NCBI GenBank assembly: GCA_021737695.1
Contig: JAIPDL010000040.1
Span: 1 to 33,148 of the forward strand
Direction of reading: 5' to 3'
From: Desulfotignum sp.
Lineage (GTDB): Bacteria > Desulfobacterota > Desulfobacteria > Desulfobacterales > Desulfobacteraceae
DNA length: 33,148 nucleotides
The position numbers and the translations under genes were made by a program. Positions 1 through 9,051 of this stretch are shown here, one piece after another; position 1 is the stretch's first letter, and each line of letters starts with the position of its first letter. Under the pieces are notes generated by a model, which saw nothing but the letters and a program-made list of their open reading frames with translations, ran no database searches and was not told where the DNA came from.

Positions 1-535
1 GGAGCTGCAACTCCGGGCTATTTTAAGGTTTTAATTTCGAATTATACGAATAAAAAGAAAGATTTGATAATCTTTTTTGAATAATAAAGGAATAAAATCC
101 CACAGCATAATTAAACACACTGCATAACCAATACAATCCCAAAAATGATATTTTCAATTGGGAAAAGAATGATGCTTGCGCTATAGTTGACCTTTGAAAA
201 TTTCTGTTTTTTGAAAAAAAATAGATGAATGAACCATGAAATTACGAAAATTGCTTCAAAAAATACTTGATGGTTTAAAAAACATCAGATTCACAGAGAT
301 TCGACCAGATATATATCAGGCGGTTTCAGCTTGATACTATTACAGACCAAACATCAGCTAGCAGAATGATGTTCATTTTGCGGCATTTCAGCCAAAAATA
401 AGCCCAGGCCATTTTTTTATGGGCTGGCAAAAAGCGAATGGTCCAGAAGTGGAAATTGTTAGCACAGCGGAGCCCCTGGCGGCACTATGCCGACAGATAT
501 TCACCATGATTATTTTTTGGGGAGATATTCACTGA
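1..535. other. AT-rich intergenic region, no gene seen
   Basis: No convincing coding frame is present. The first ~400 bases are strongly AT-rich compared with the GC-rich genes that follow. A weak AT-rich hairpin (AAAGATT, 4-base loop, AATCTTT, then T residues) lies at about 58-78 and could be a poor terminator of a gene left of the window. A small dyad AATGA-TGT-TCATT is at 365-377. A GGGGAG ribosome-binding site at 519-524 serves the first gene. I recognise no RNA gene or mobile element. Confidence 0.5.
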
Positions 536-1441
536 ATGTTGTCACCGGATCTTCCCTATTACAATGACTCTGAAGGAGACTGCCTGCCATCCGGCATCTC
601 CTGTGCGATCGATGCCCATGTGCATGTGTTTCCGGACAGCACTTTTCAGGCAGTGCGGAACTGGTTTGACGCCCATGCCTGGCAGATCCGGTACCGGGAT
701 ACCAGTGAGAATCTGATCCGGTTTCTGCTGGACAGAGGCGTGGCCCATGTCATTGTATTGCAGTATGCCCACAAGCCCGGCATTGCCCGGGAATTGAATG
801 CGTATATGGCCGGACTGTGCCGGATGTTTGACGGGCGGATGACCGGATTGGCTACGGTATTTCCCGGGGAAACAGGCGCTGCGGATATCCTGACCCGGGC
901 CTTTGACCAGGGGCTGGGCGGGGTGAAGCTGCATGTTCATGTCCAGTGCTTTGATCTGAACGGCCCGGGGATGGATGAGATCTGCACAGTATGTTCGGAC
1001 CATGGCAAACCCATGGTGGTGCATGCCGGCCGGGAACCCAAAAGTGATCAGTACCGGTGCGATCCTCATGATCTGTGCCGGGCCGACAAGGTCGATACCC
1101 TCCTTGCCCGGTTCCCGGACTTGAAATTCTGCGTCCCTCACCTGGGATTTGACGAGGGGTCGGAGTATTCCTTTCTAATGGCAACCCATGAAAACCTGTG
1201 GCTGGACACCGCCATGGTACTTACCGATTATTTCCCCGCATCTGCCCGGCCGGATTTTAGGTCGTTTCCGCTGGACCGGGTCATGTATGGGTCGGATTTC
1301 CCCAATATCCCCTATGCCTGGGACCGGGAACTCAAATGGCTGGCAGGGGCCGGGCTTTCTTCTTCGGAACTGGCGCAGGTTGCCTGGAAAAATGCGGCCC
1401 GGTTTTTCAATCTTGACTTTGATGATCCCCTCAGCTACTAG
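536..1441 (+). CDS. Amidohydrolase-2 family metal-dependent hydrolase
   Basis: This 301-residue protein looks like a TIM-barrel amidohydrolase of the Amidohydro_2 type, which hydrolyse or decarboxylate small substrates with a divalent metal. Visible marks are the N-terminal IDAHVHVF motif (metal ligands H28 and H30), a central KLHVHVQCF segment, MVVHAGREP, PHLGFDEG, and a C-terminal MYGSDFPNIPYAW segment with the usual catalytic/metal aspartate near D254. The start at 536 has a GGGGAG site 11 bases upstream. The gene ends 6 bases before tex, so the two are probably cotranscribed. The substrate cannot be told from sequence. There is no signal peptide, so it is probably cytoplasmic. Confidence 0.85.
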   Translation: MLSPDLPYYNDSEGDCLPSGISCAIDAHVHVFPDSTFQAVRNWFDAHAWQIRYRDTSENLIRFLLDRGVAHVIVLQYAHKPGIARELNAYMAGLCRMFDGRMTGLATVFPGETGAADILTRAFDQGLGGVKLHVHVQCFDLNGPGMDEICTVCSDHGKPMVVHAGREPKSDQYRCDPHDLCRADKVDTLLARFPDLKFCVPHLGFDEGSEYSFLMATHENLWLDTAMVLTDYFPASARPDFRSFPLDRVMYGSDFPNIPYAWDRELKWLAGAGLSSSELAQVAWKNAARFFNLDFDDPLSY

Positions 1442-1447
1442 ACGAAC

Positions 1448-3580
1448 ATGACACATATTTCTTTGATCAGCCAGGATCTTCACATATCTGAAAAACAGGT
1501 GGCTGCGGTGTTAACCCTGCTGGATCAGGGTGCCACCGTGCCGTTCATCGCCCGGTACAGAAAGGAACAAACCGGGTCTCTGGATGAAGTCGCCATCACC
1601 GGGATCCGGGACCGGCACCATGCCATGGTTGCCCTGGATGCTAGAAAGACCGCCATCACAGTGTCTTTGACCGAACGGGACCTGTTGACACCGGACCTGG
1701 CCCGGGCAATTCAGACGGCTGCCACCCTGGCGGGTCTGGAAGATCTGTATGAAAAATACCGGCCCCGGCGCCGGACCCGGGCCATGGCGGCCCGGGAACA
1801 GGGGCTGGCCCCGCTGGCGGATCTGCTGCTGGCCCAGTCTTTAAACACGGATATTACCCGGGCGGCCCGGGGGTTTGTGGATCCCGGCCGGGGTGTGGAA
1901 ACATCTGACCAGGCCCTGGCCGGGGCCAGGGACATCATTGCCGAGACCGTGAATGAAGACCCCCGGGTCAGAGAAGCGGTGCGGCAGATCTACACCAAAC
2001 AGGGTGTGATCCAGTCCCGGGTCAAAAAAGGTCAGGAACCGTCCGGGGACAAATTCCATGATTATTTCGACTGGCAGGAGCCCGCATTCAAAGCCCCGTC
2101 CCACCGGATACTGGCAATGCTCCGGGGAGCGAAACAAGGGGTGCTCTCTTTGCATGTGGCAGTGGATACGGAGACAGCCGTCCGGACCATGGAGGCATTT
2201 TATCTGAAAAAACAGCCGTCCGCCTGTCGGGACCAGGTATCGATCGCCATCCAGGACGCGTACAAGCGGCTTTTAGGGAAATCCCTGGAAAAAGAATGTA
2301 TTCAGACGTTGAAATCCACGGCAGATGATCAAGCCATTCAGGTATTTGTAAGCAATCTCAAAGACCTGCTCCTGGCCCCGCCTTTAGGTGAAAAACCGAT
2401 ACTGGCCCTGGATCCCGGGTTCAGAACCGGCTGCAAGGTCGTCTGCCTGGATGCCAAAGGGGATTTGTGTCATCATGGGGTGATATATCCCCATTTCAAA
2501 GAGGCGGACAGAGACAAAGCAGGCCGTTTGCTGGCGGATCTGGTGGATCAACATCAAATCCAGGCCGTGGCTGTGGGAAACGGCACCGCCGGCAGAGAAA
2601 CCCTGGCCTTTGTCCGGGAACTGGGGCTGCCCGATCGGGTAGAGATTTTGATGGTGGATGAAAGCGGGGCATCGGTCTATTCAGCGTCAGACATTGCCCG
2701 GCAGGAGTTTCCGGATCACGATATCACCGTAAGAGGGGCCGTATCCATCGGCCGGCGCCTCATGGACCCGTTGGCTGAGCTGGTGAAAATCGATCCCCGG
2801 TCCATTGGTGTGGGCCAGTACCAGCATGATGTGGATCAAAAACAGCTGCGCCAGGCCCTGGATGACACCGTCCAGATTTGCGTCAACCAGGTGGGCGTGG
2901 CGGTCAATACCGCATCCCGGGAACTGCTGGCCCGGGTGGCCGGGTTGAATGACACCATTGCCGCCAATCTGGTGCAGTACCGTCAGGAAAACGGGCCGTT
3001 TGACAGTCGGAAAGCGTTTTTGAAAGTGCCCCGGCTGGGCCCGAAGGCGTTTGAACAGGCGGCCGGGTTTCTGCGGATCCGCAATGGGAAAAATCCGTTG
3101 GATGCCTCAGGCATTCATCCGGAATCCTATGGTATTGTGGAACAGATGGCAAAAGACCAGGGGTGTGCCCCCAAAGACCTGGTGGGAAGTCCGGACCGGG
3201 TGAAAAAAATCGATCCCCGGGCCTATATCAGTGATCAGACCGGACTGCCCACGCTCACCGATATTCTGGCGGAACTCCGGCTGCCGGGCCGGGATCCCAG
3301 AAAATCTTTTCAAAGTGTTGCATTTGATCCGTCTGTTTCAGACATCCAGGATCTGGTCCCGGGCATGATGTTGCCCGGTATCGTGACCAATGTCACGGCG
3401 TTCGGGGCGTTTGTGGACATCGGCGTCCACCGGGACGGCCTGGTGCATATCAGCCAGATGGCGGACCGGTTTATCAAAAATCCAGGCGAGGTTGTTTCAG
3501 TGCACCAGGCGGTCCAGGTCAGGGTCCTGGAAGTGGATACCGCCAAAAAACGCATCTCTTTATCTTTGAAACCCGTCTGA
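1448..3580 (+). CDS. tex: Tex family RNA-binding transcription accessory protein
   Basis: This 710-residue protein has the full Tex order: an N-terminal helical region containing VPFIARYRKEQTGSLDE (about 30-50), a YqgF/RNase H-like domain around ILALDPGFRTGCKVV (about 318-450), helix-hairpin-helix repeats around VNTASRELLARVAGLN and FDSRKAFLKVPRLGPKAFEQ (about 485-550), and a C-terminal S1 RNA-binding domain (about 635-708, GIVTNVTAFGAFVDIG and LVHISQM). Tex proteins bind nucleic acid and act in transcription and RNA metabolism. The length is slightly shorter than most relatives but no domain is missing. It starts 6 bases after the amidohydrolase stop, with only a weak ribosome-binding site, which suggests coupled translation. 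Confidence 0.95.
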   Translation: MTHISLISQDLHISEKQVAAVLTLLDQGATVPFIARYRKEQTGSLDEVAITGIRDRHHAMVALDARKTAITVSLTERDLLTPDLARAIQTAATLAGLEDLYEKYRPRRRTRAMAAREQGLAPLADLLLAQSLNTDITRAARGFVDPGRGVETSDQALAGARDIIAETVNEDPRVREAVRQIYTKQGVIQSRVKKGQEPSGDKFHDYFDWQEPAFKAPSHRILAMLRGAKQGVLSLHVAVDTETAVRTMEAFYLKKQPSACRDQVSIAIQDAYKRLLGKSLEKECIQTLKSTADDQAIQVFVSNLKDLLLAPPLGEKPILALDPGFRTGCKVVCLDAKGDLCHHGVIYPHFKEADRDKAGRLLADLVDQHQIQAVAVGNGTAGRETLAFVRELGLPDRVEILMVDESGASVYSASDIARQEFPDHDITVRGAVSIGRRLMDPLAELVKIDPRSIGVGQYQHDVDQKQLRQALDDTVQICVNQVGVAVNTASRELLARVAGLNDTIAANLVQYRQENGPFDSRKAFLKVPRLGPKAFEQAAGFLRIRNGKNPLDASGIHPESYGIVEQMAKDQGCAPKDLVGSPDRVKKIDPRAYISDQTGLPTLTDILAELRLPGRDPRKSFQSVAFDPSVSDIQDLVPGMMLPGIVTNVTAFGAFVDIGVHRDGLVHISQMADRFIKNPGEVVSVHQAVQVRVLEVDTAKKRISLSLKPV

Positions 3581-3688
3581 AAAAAATCGTTTAAAAAATG
3601 ATGATGCGTTGAAAACGGCTCAGACCGCATTACATTATCTAAATCATGCAGCAGTAAAAGGAAACCGGTCTAAAAAGTTAAAACAGGT

Positions 3689-3716
3689 GGATTTCAATGA
3701 AATCCGCGGGTATAAT
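3689..3716 (+). promoter_or_regulatory. Candidate tpx promoter with palindromic operator
   Basis: A near-perfect dyad GGATTTCAATGAAATCC (8-base arms around one central A) occupies 3689-3705, exactly where a -35 box would sit. It is followed by a consensus -10 hexamer TATAAT at 3711-3716. No good TTGACA-like -35 is present. The start codon of tpx is 31 bases downstream of the -10, with AAGGAG at about 3735. The geometry suggests that a dimeric regulator controls the peroxidase gene. Regulator identity is unknown. Confidence 0.55.
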
Positions 3717-3746
3717 AATTCATAAGCAAATAAAAGGAGAATTCCC

Positions 3747-4244
3747 ATGGCTTCTACCAAACTATCAGGCAATCCGGTCTCTCTGGCAGGCGAATTTCCA
3801 ATCAAGGGTACGACGGCACCTGATTTCACCGCCGTGAATCAGGACCTGTCTGAAATCACGCTGAAATCCTTTGAAGGCAAACGCAAGGTGCTCAACATTT
3901 TTCCCAGCATTGACACGGATGTGTGCGCCACATCCGTGCGCAAATTCAATGAAAAGGCGGCCGGCCTGGATAACACCCAGGTGATCTGTCTGTCAAAAGA
4001 TCTGCCCTTTGCACATAAACGGTTCTGCGGGGCGGAAGGCATTGACAATGTGGTATCCGCCTCACTTTTCAGGGATGCGGATTTTTCTGGAAACGCCGGG
4101 GTTTTGATCACGGACGGGCCGCTGAAAGGACTGACCGCCCGGGCGGTCATTGTGCTGAATGAAAAGAATCAGGTCATATATGCCCAGCTGGTGGATGATA
4201 TCACCCATGAGCCGGATTATGACGCGGCCCTGGCAGCGCTGTAA
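3747..4244 (+). CDS. tpx: Thiol peroxidase (atypical 2-Cys peroxiredoxin)
   Basis: The 165-residue protein matches Tpx in length and layout. It would reduce hydrogen and alkyl peroxides using thioredoxin as electron donor, in the cytoplasm. The peroxidatic cysteine is C60 in [12 protein letters not shown] and the resolving cysteine is C94 in KRFCGAEG; this pair matches the two redox cysteines of E. coli Tpx. The N-terminal [13 protein letters not shown] and APDFTAV segments are also typical. A strong AAGGAG site precedes the ATG. It has its own palindrome-containing promoter, so it is probably regulated separately from tex. In an anaerobe this is a typical oxidative-stress gene. Confidence 0.95.
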   Translation: MASTKLSGNPVSLAGEFPIKGTTAPDFTAVNQDLSEITLKSFEGKRKVLNIFPSIDTDVCATSVRKFNEKAAGLDNTQVICLSKDLPFAHKRFCGAEGIDNVVSASLFRDADFSGNAGVLITDGPLKGLTARAVIVLNEKNQVIYAQLVDDITHEPDYDAALAAL

Positions 4245-4254
4245 ACCGGTCAAA

Positions 4255-4269
4255 ATACCCGGCGGGTAT
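4255..4269 (+). other. Small hairpin after tpx
   Basis: ATACCC-GGC-GGGTAT is a perfect 6-base inverted repeat 10 bases after the tpx stop. It lacks a following T run, so it is at best a weak terminator or an RNA-stabilising 3' hairpin. Confidence 0.3.
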
Positions 4270-4317
4270 CACCTGAAAAATTTCTAAATTTGATTTGCTC
4301 AAGCAATAGGGGGAGTT

Positions 4318-6333
4318 ATGAGTCGTTTGATAAAATGGGTTCTGGGAATCGTGGCAATCCTGGTCGTATTGATGGTGGCCGCAGTGGTGCTGGTTCCCAT
4401 GCTGGTGGATGTCCAGCAGTATAAACCCAAACTGGAGGAACTGGTGACCCAGCAGACCGGCCGGTCTTTTACCATGGGAAATGACATGGATGTGTCCATA
4501 TTTCCCTGGGTTGGGGTCCGGTTGTCGGATGTCCGCCTGGGCAACCCGGAAGGATTCACTGCAAAGGACATGGTGGCAGTGGATCAGTTTGAAGTTCGGC
4601 TCAAGGTGATGCCGCTGCTCTCCCGGCGTATCGAGATCAGTACCTTTGCGATGAATGCCCCCCAGATTTTTCTGGAACGTCGAAAAGACGGCCTGGCCAA
4701 CTGGGAAGGCCTGGGCAAAACAGATGCCCGGGACGGTGAAAAAAAACCAGCTGCAGAAAAGTCAGAATCAAAGGACTCAGGCTTGCCCATTGAATCGCTG
4801 ATGGTGGAAGATTTCACCATTAGCAGGGGTCAGGTCGTTTTTTCAGACAAAGCGGCCGGTCTGGAAAAACAGATCACTGACTTGAATCTGACCCTGGGGA
4901 ATATCAGTCTGGACAAGCCCGTACAGGTCGATTTCACGGCCCAAGTAGATGAAAAACCGGTGTCGTTGAACGGCAATATTGGTCCGATGGGAAACAATCC
5001 CGGGAAATCAGACATTGATTTTGATCTGGTATTGAAAGCCCTGGGAGTGATGGATGTGACCCTGGCCGGCAAACTGCTGGATCCGTCCAATGACCCCCGG
5101 GTGGACATGGACCTGGATGTGGCCTCGTTTTCTTTGCGGAAATTCATGGCTGAACTGAAACAGCCCTTTTTCATGGAAACGGCGGACCCATCTGTGTTTG
5201 AAAAAATGGCTCTGCGCACCCATATTGCAGGCAATGCATCTGCAGTATCTCTGACCAGCGGTCAGATGACTCTGGATGACACTTCTTTGACATTCAACGG
5301 GGCTGCAAAGGCGTTTGACAAACCGGATGTCACATTTGATCTGGTCCTGGACCGGATCGATCTGGACCGGTACCTGCCCCCGGCACAGGAGACACCCGAA
5401 GCCGGGAGCCCGTCTTCCGACGAAAAAAAAGCGGCCGCTTCCGGTTCATCACCCGACTATGGCCCTTTGCGCAAACTGGTGCTGGATGGCAAACTGAAGA
5501 TCGGGCAGATGAAAGCGTCTAATATGACGGTTTCGGATGTTGTCGCCCGGATAACAGCCGAAAACGGTCAGATGGCACTGGATCCGTTTTCCCTGAACCT
5601 GTATCAGGGCAGTCTGGCTTCCACACTGGGGGTTGATGTGCGCAAGAAATCCCCTGTCACCCGTATAAACCTGGATCTGAATGGTATCCAGGCGGGTCCT
5701 TTGATCAGAGATGCAGTGGAAAAAGATCTGATTTCCGGTACATTGACTGGGGAGGCTGTCTTGACCATGGCCGGGGATACGGCGGATCAAATCAAGAAAA
5801 CCCTGGACGGCAACGGCAAAATGACCTTTACAGACGGTGCCATTGAAGGCATCGATATAGCCGGCATGGTTCGCAATGCCGCTGCCAAAGCCGGGCTGGG
5901 ACAACCGGTCGCTGAAAAACCCAGGACCGATTTTGCGGAGTTAACCTTTCCGTTTTCCGTGGGCCAGGGGATTTTTAATATCATGGACGCCGGGTTGAAA
6001 TCTCCACTTCTGCGGGTCAAGGCAGGGGGGCAGGCGTATCTGTTAAAAGAAGAGCTGGATATCCGTGTGGAACCCAAACTGGTGGGAACATTGAAAGGCC
6101 AGGGCGATACCGCGGACCGGTCAGGGATCATGGTGCCGCTGCGGGTCACCGGCCCGTTTGCTTCCCCTAAAATCCGGCCGGATCTGGCGGGATTGCTGGG
6201 CGGCGGGCTGCCGGACAAGGAAAAGATTAAAGAGTTGATCGATACAAAAAAACTGCCGGCCACAGACACAAAATCCCTGGAAGAAGAGGGGAAAAAAGTG
6301 TTGAAAGGGTTGTTGCCCGGCCTTCAGAATTGA
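4318..6333 (+). CDS. AsmA family protein
   Basis: This 671-residue protein has one N-terminal membrane segment (about residues 6-28, IKWVLGIVAILVVLMVAAVVLVPML), followed by an AsmA-type start (VDVQQYKPKLEELVTQQTGRSF) and a long periplasmic beta-rich body. A C-terminal AsmA region contains GNGKMTFTDGAIEGIDIAG, as in E. coli AsmA-like proteins. Low-complexity charged linkers occur at about 140-160 and 358-380. The family is anchored in the inner membrane and is linked to outer-membrane lipid or protein homeostasis, with bridge-like lipid transport proposed for relatives. GGGGGAG lies just upstream of the ATG. The DUF4197 gene follows after 30 bases, so these two envelope genes likely form an operon. 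Confidence 0.88.
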   Translation: MSRLIKWVLGIVAILVVLMVAAVVLVPMLVDVQQYKPKLEELVTQQTGRSFTMGNDMDVSIFPWVGVRLSDVRLGNPEGFTAKDMVAVDQFEVRLKVMPLLSRRIEISTFAMNAPQIFLERRKDGLANWEGLGKTDARDGEKKPAAEKSESKDSGLPIESLMVEDFTISRGQVVFSDKAAGLEKQITDLNLTLGNISLDKPVQVDFTAQVDEKPVSLNGNIGPMGNNPGKSDIDFDLVLKALGVMDVTLAGKLLDPSNDPRVDMDLDVASFSLRKFMAELKQPFFMETADPSVFEKMALRTHIAGNASAVSLTSGQMTLDDTSLTFNGAAKAFDKPDVTFDLVLDRIDLDRYLPPAQETPEAGSPSSDEKKAAASGSSPDYGPLRKLVLDGKLKIGQMKASNMTVSDVVARITAENGQMALDPFSLNLYQGSLASTLGVDVRKKSPVTRINLDLNGIQAGPLIRDAVEKDLISGTLTGEAVLTMAGDTADQIKKTLDGNGKMTFTDGAIEGIDIAGMVRNAAAKAGLGQPVAEKPRTDFAELTFPFSVGQGIFNIMDAGLKSPLLRVKAGGQAYLLKEELDIRVEPKLVGTLKGQGDTADRSGIMVPLRVTGPFASPKIRPDLAGLLGGGLPDKEKIKELIDTKKLPATDTKSLEEEGKKVLKGLLPGLQN

Positions 6334-6363
6334 TGACTTACCCGAATTGAAGGGAACATAGCA

Positions 6364-7119
6364 ATGAAACGTGCTCATTTACTTATCGTATGTCTGGCGC
6401 TGGTTCTGACGGCAGGTGCTGCCATGGCATCTAACTCCTGGCTGCAAAAAGGAACCGATGCCTTGAAATCTCTGGGCGGGGGGGATGAAACCACGGCGGT
6501 TTCAGGTGCCGGGGCTCAGCTTCCCTTGGCGGATGTGGTCGCCGGTCTCAAAGAAGCGTTGACCTTAGGGTCCGGTGATGTGGTGCAGCAGCTGGGACAG
6601 ACCGACGGGTTTTATAAAGATTCTCACATCCATATTCCTTTGCCGGGAAAACTGGCCACTGTGAAAAGTGCGTTGGACAAGGTGGGTATGGGGTCGTTTG
6701 CCGATGATCTGGAACTGAAATTGAACCGGGCCGCCGAAGCAGCCACGCCCAAAGCCAGGGAACTGTTTTTGAATGCCATTTCCCAGATGACCTTTGAGGA
6801 TGCCAGACAGATACTGAACGGACCCGAAGATGCCGCTACCCAGTATTTCAGGAAAACCATGTCCCCGGACCTGGCAGAGGCCATGGCCCCGGTGGTGGAT
6901 GACAGTCTGGCCCAGGTGGGGGCGGTTCAGTCCTATGACCGCATGATGGGGAAATATGCAGATCTGCCGCTTGTGCCGGACGTGAAAGCAAATCTGACCG
7001 ATCATGTGGTGGACAAAGGCATGGACGGCATTTTTCATTATATGGCCAAAGAAGAGGCTGCCATTCGCACAAATCCGGTGAACCGTACCACGGATCTGCT
7101 GAAAAAAGTGTTTCAATAG
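6364..7119 (+). CDS. DUF4197 domain-containing exported protein
   Basis: The 251-residue product begins with a clear signal peptide (MKRAHLLIVCLALVLTAGAA, likely cut after AMA near residue 22), so it should be periplasmic. The rest is a single DUF4197 domain: LKEALTLGSGDVVQQLGQ, a YKDSHIHIPLPGKL segment, FLNAISQMTFEDARQIL, then DAATQYFRKTMS and a C-terminal helical part. The function of the family is not known. It follows the AsmA-like gene by 30 bases on the same strand with AAGGGAAC upstream of the ATG, which suggests a shared envelope role, but nothing here proves it. Confidence 0.88.
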   Translation: MKRAHLLIVCLALVLTAGAAMASNSWLQKGTDALKSLGGGDETTAVSGAGAQLPLADVVAGLKEALTLGSGDVVQQLGQTDGFYKDSHIHIPLPGKLATVKSALDKVGMGSFADDLELKLNRAAEAATPKARELFLNAISQMTFEDARQILNGPEDAATQYFRKTMSPDLAEAMAPVVDDSLAQVGAVQSYDRMMGKYADLPLVPDVKANLTDHVVDKGMDGIFHYMAKEEAAIRTNPVNRTTDLLKKVFQ

Positions 7120-7208
7120 AATCGATCTCAAACGGTCAACCACTGCCTGGCCTGGATCGGTCAGGCGGTAAATCAAACATACGGACAACCAAAGGAAGCG
7201 AGGCAAGA

Positions 7209-8783
7209 ATGGAATGTCAATTTCTGGGCGGAACCGGTGAAGTCACTGGTTCCATGCACCTTTTGAACACGGGTCGGGATGAAATTCTTTTAGATTGCGG
7301 CATGTTTCAGGGGCGGCGTAAGGAAAGCAATGAAAAAAATCGTTATTTTCCAGTGGATCCGGCTAAGATCACCAATATGGTGTTGTCCCATGCCCATATC
7401 GATCATTCCGGCCGAATCCCCGTGCTGACCCAGGCCGGATTCTCCGGCCGGATTATCACCACCCGGCCCACCCAAAATGCATTGTCCTATATGCTGATGG
7501 ACAGTGGGCATATCCAGGAATCCGATGCCCAGTATCTGAATTACAAATCTTTGCGAACGTTTCTTTACCAGGAAGATCAGAAAAATAAAAACCAGCAGTT
7601 GACCAACAAGGAAAAATCACAGATCAAGCGGCTGCTCAAAAAAAATCCATATGATCTGGATACGGATGCCATTGCCAAGCTTCAGAACCAGTATGGTCTT
7701 GACACCATCGCCCCGTTGTACACACAGGAACAGGCCAGACAGGCCTTGACCTATATTGATGGCTATCCTTTCAACCATGAAATTGCCGTGGGCCGGGATA
7801 CCACGGTTAAATTTTATGTGGCCGGTCATATTCTTGGATCTGCGTTTTCCCTGTTCACAGTGAAAGATAACGGCCGGGTCCGCAAAATTCTGTATACCGG
7901 GGATATCGGACGTTTTGACAAACCGATTCTCAAAAATCCGACCCTGGAATTTGATGAACAAGATACAAAAATCGATCTGATGATTATGGAAAGCACCTAT
8001 GGGGCAAGGGAGCATGGTCCGGTGGCGGATCTGGAGGGCCGCCTGAAAAAAGTGCTGCTGGAAACTCACCAAAGGGGCGGATCATTGATTATTCCTTCGT
8101 TTGCCTACGGCAGAACCCAGGAATTGATCTATGTGTTTCATAAATTGTATGAATCCGGTCAGGTGCCCCAGCTGCCCATTTATGTGGACAGTCCTCTGGC
8201 ATCCAATCTGACCCGGGTGTTTGGCGAGCATCCGGAGACCTATGACAAGGAAACCCATGCCGTATTTCTGGAAAAAGGATTGAATCCGTTCTATTTTGAC
8301 AAGATCCGGTTTGTCCAGACGGTCGAAGAGTCCATGAACCTGACCCGGGATGAAACCCCGCATGTGGTTATCTCCGCATCCGGCATGTGTGAAGCCGGGC
8401 GCATACTTCATCATTTGCGGTATAAGATTCACAACCCTAAAAATACGATTCTGATTGTGGGGTATATGGCCCAGCACACCCTGGGACGTCGGATCGAGGA
8501 ACTGGGTGACCAAGCAGCCGAAGAAAATGGATCAGCGGTTCCGGAGGTTAAAATTTTCGGAAAATCCTACCCGTTGGCTGCCCGGGTGGAAAAAATCGAA
8601 GGGTTCAGCGCCCATGCAGACAAGCACGAACTGATGCGGTTTGTCACACAATCCAATCTGGATATTGACAAAATTGCCATTGTCCATGGGGAAGAATTCC
8701 AGAGCAACGCTTTTGCCGCCGCTTTGAGGGAACACGGATATGACGCATTCATACCTGCTCCCGGAGATATTGTGACGTTTTAA
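7209..8783 (+). CDS. Beta-CASP metallo-beta-lactamase-fold RNase-like protein
   Basis: The 524-residue protein has the MBL motif SHAHIDHSGRIP (H61, H63, D65, H66), the later AGHILGSAF, YTGDIGRF and MIMESTYGARE motifs, then a beta-CASP region with SASGMCEAGRILHHL and the C-terminal GFSAHADKHEL and IVHGE segments. This is the CPSF-73/Ysh1-like family of zinc-dependent RNA-processing nucleases, so RNA cleavage in the cytoplasm is likely. An unusual basic insert of about 90 residues (roughly 95-190, rich in Lys, Gln and Asn) sits inside the MBL half. The gene stands alone, 89 bases after DUF4197, with an AGGAAGCGAGG-type site before the ATG. Confidence 0.9.
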   Translation: MECQFLGGTGEVTGSMHLLNTGRDEILLDCGMFQGRRKESNEKNRYFPVDPAKITNMVLSHAHIDHSGRIPVLTQAGFSGRIITTRPTQNALSYMLMDSGHIQESDAQYLNYKSLRTFLYQEDQKNKNQQLTNKEKSQIKRLLKKNPYDLDTDAIAKLQNQYGLDTIAPLYTQEQARQALTYIDGYPFNHEIAVGRDTTVKFYVAGHILGSAFSLFTVKDNGRVRKILYTGDIGRFDKPILKNPTLEFDEQDTKIDLMIMESTYGAREHGPVADLEGRLKKVLLETHQRGGSLIIPSFAYGRTQELIYVFHKLYESGQVPQLPIYVDSPLASNLTRVFGEHPETYDKETHAVFLEKGLNPFYFDKIRFVQTVEESMNLTRDETPHVVISASGMCEAGRILHHLRYKIHNPKNTILIVGYMAQHTLGRRIEELGDQAAEENGSAVPEVKIFGKSYPLAARVEKIEGFSAHADKHELMRFVTQSNLDIDKIAIVHGEEFQSNAFAAALREHGYDAFIPAPGDIVTF

Positions 8784-8838
8784 TCGATGATTTCAGAGAG
8801 TGACCGGCGACTTGTTTTTGGCGATGATCCACACGTCA

Positions 8839-8853
8839 GTGTATAAGATACAC
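8839..8853. promoter_or_regulatory. Perfect dyad GTGTAT-AAG-ATACAC
   Basis: A perfect 6-base inverted repeat with a 3-base centre lies in the 268-base gap between the beta-CASP gene and the FKBP gene. It could be an operator. I see no clear promoter hexamers tied to it. The rest of this gap is AT-rich around 8870-8930 and otherwise unremarkable. Confidence 0.3.
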
Positions 8854-8967
8854 CATATCCTGTTGGTGGGAAAGAAAAAACACAGAATAATATTGGACAA
8901 CCCGCATTTCACGTTTTATGTTAATTTTTAGTTTCGTTTTCCCGGTCCGGGTACCAGGGAAATAAAT

Positions 8968-9018
8968 ATGAATGACCGGCTTTGGAATCCAAGAATAAGA
9001 GGCCGGCGACCGGGGTAA
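8968..9018 (+). CDS. Possible 16-codon Arg-rich leader ORF
   Basis: An ATG at 8968 with AGGGA 7 bases upstream opens a 16-codon frame (MNDRLWNPRIRGRRPG) ending in TAA at 9016-9018, 33 bases before the FKBP start. Five of the 16 residues are arginine, encoded by CGG, CGA and AGA codons. It might be a leader peptide or simply chance. Confidence 0.2.
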   Translation: MNDRLWNPRIRGRRPG

Positions 9019-9051
9019 ATTGATATATACCCTGAAAGGATTTTTTGTACA

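Noticed and set aside
391..427. Terminator hairpin AGCCCA/TGGGCT before the first gene
   Set aside because: The stem is only six bases with a long loop and no clear gene upstream on either strand to terminate.
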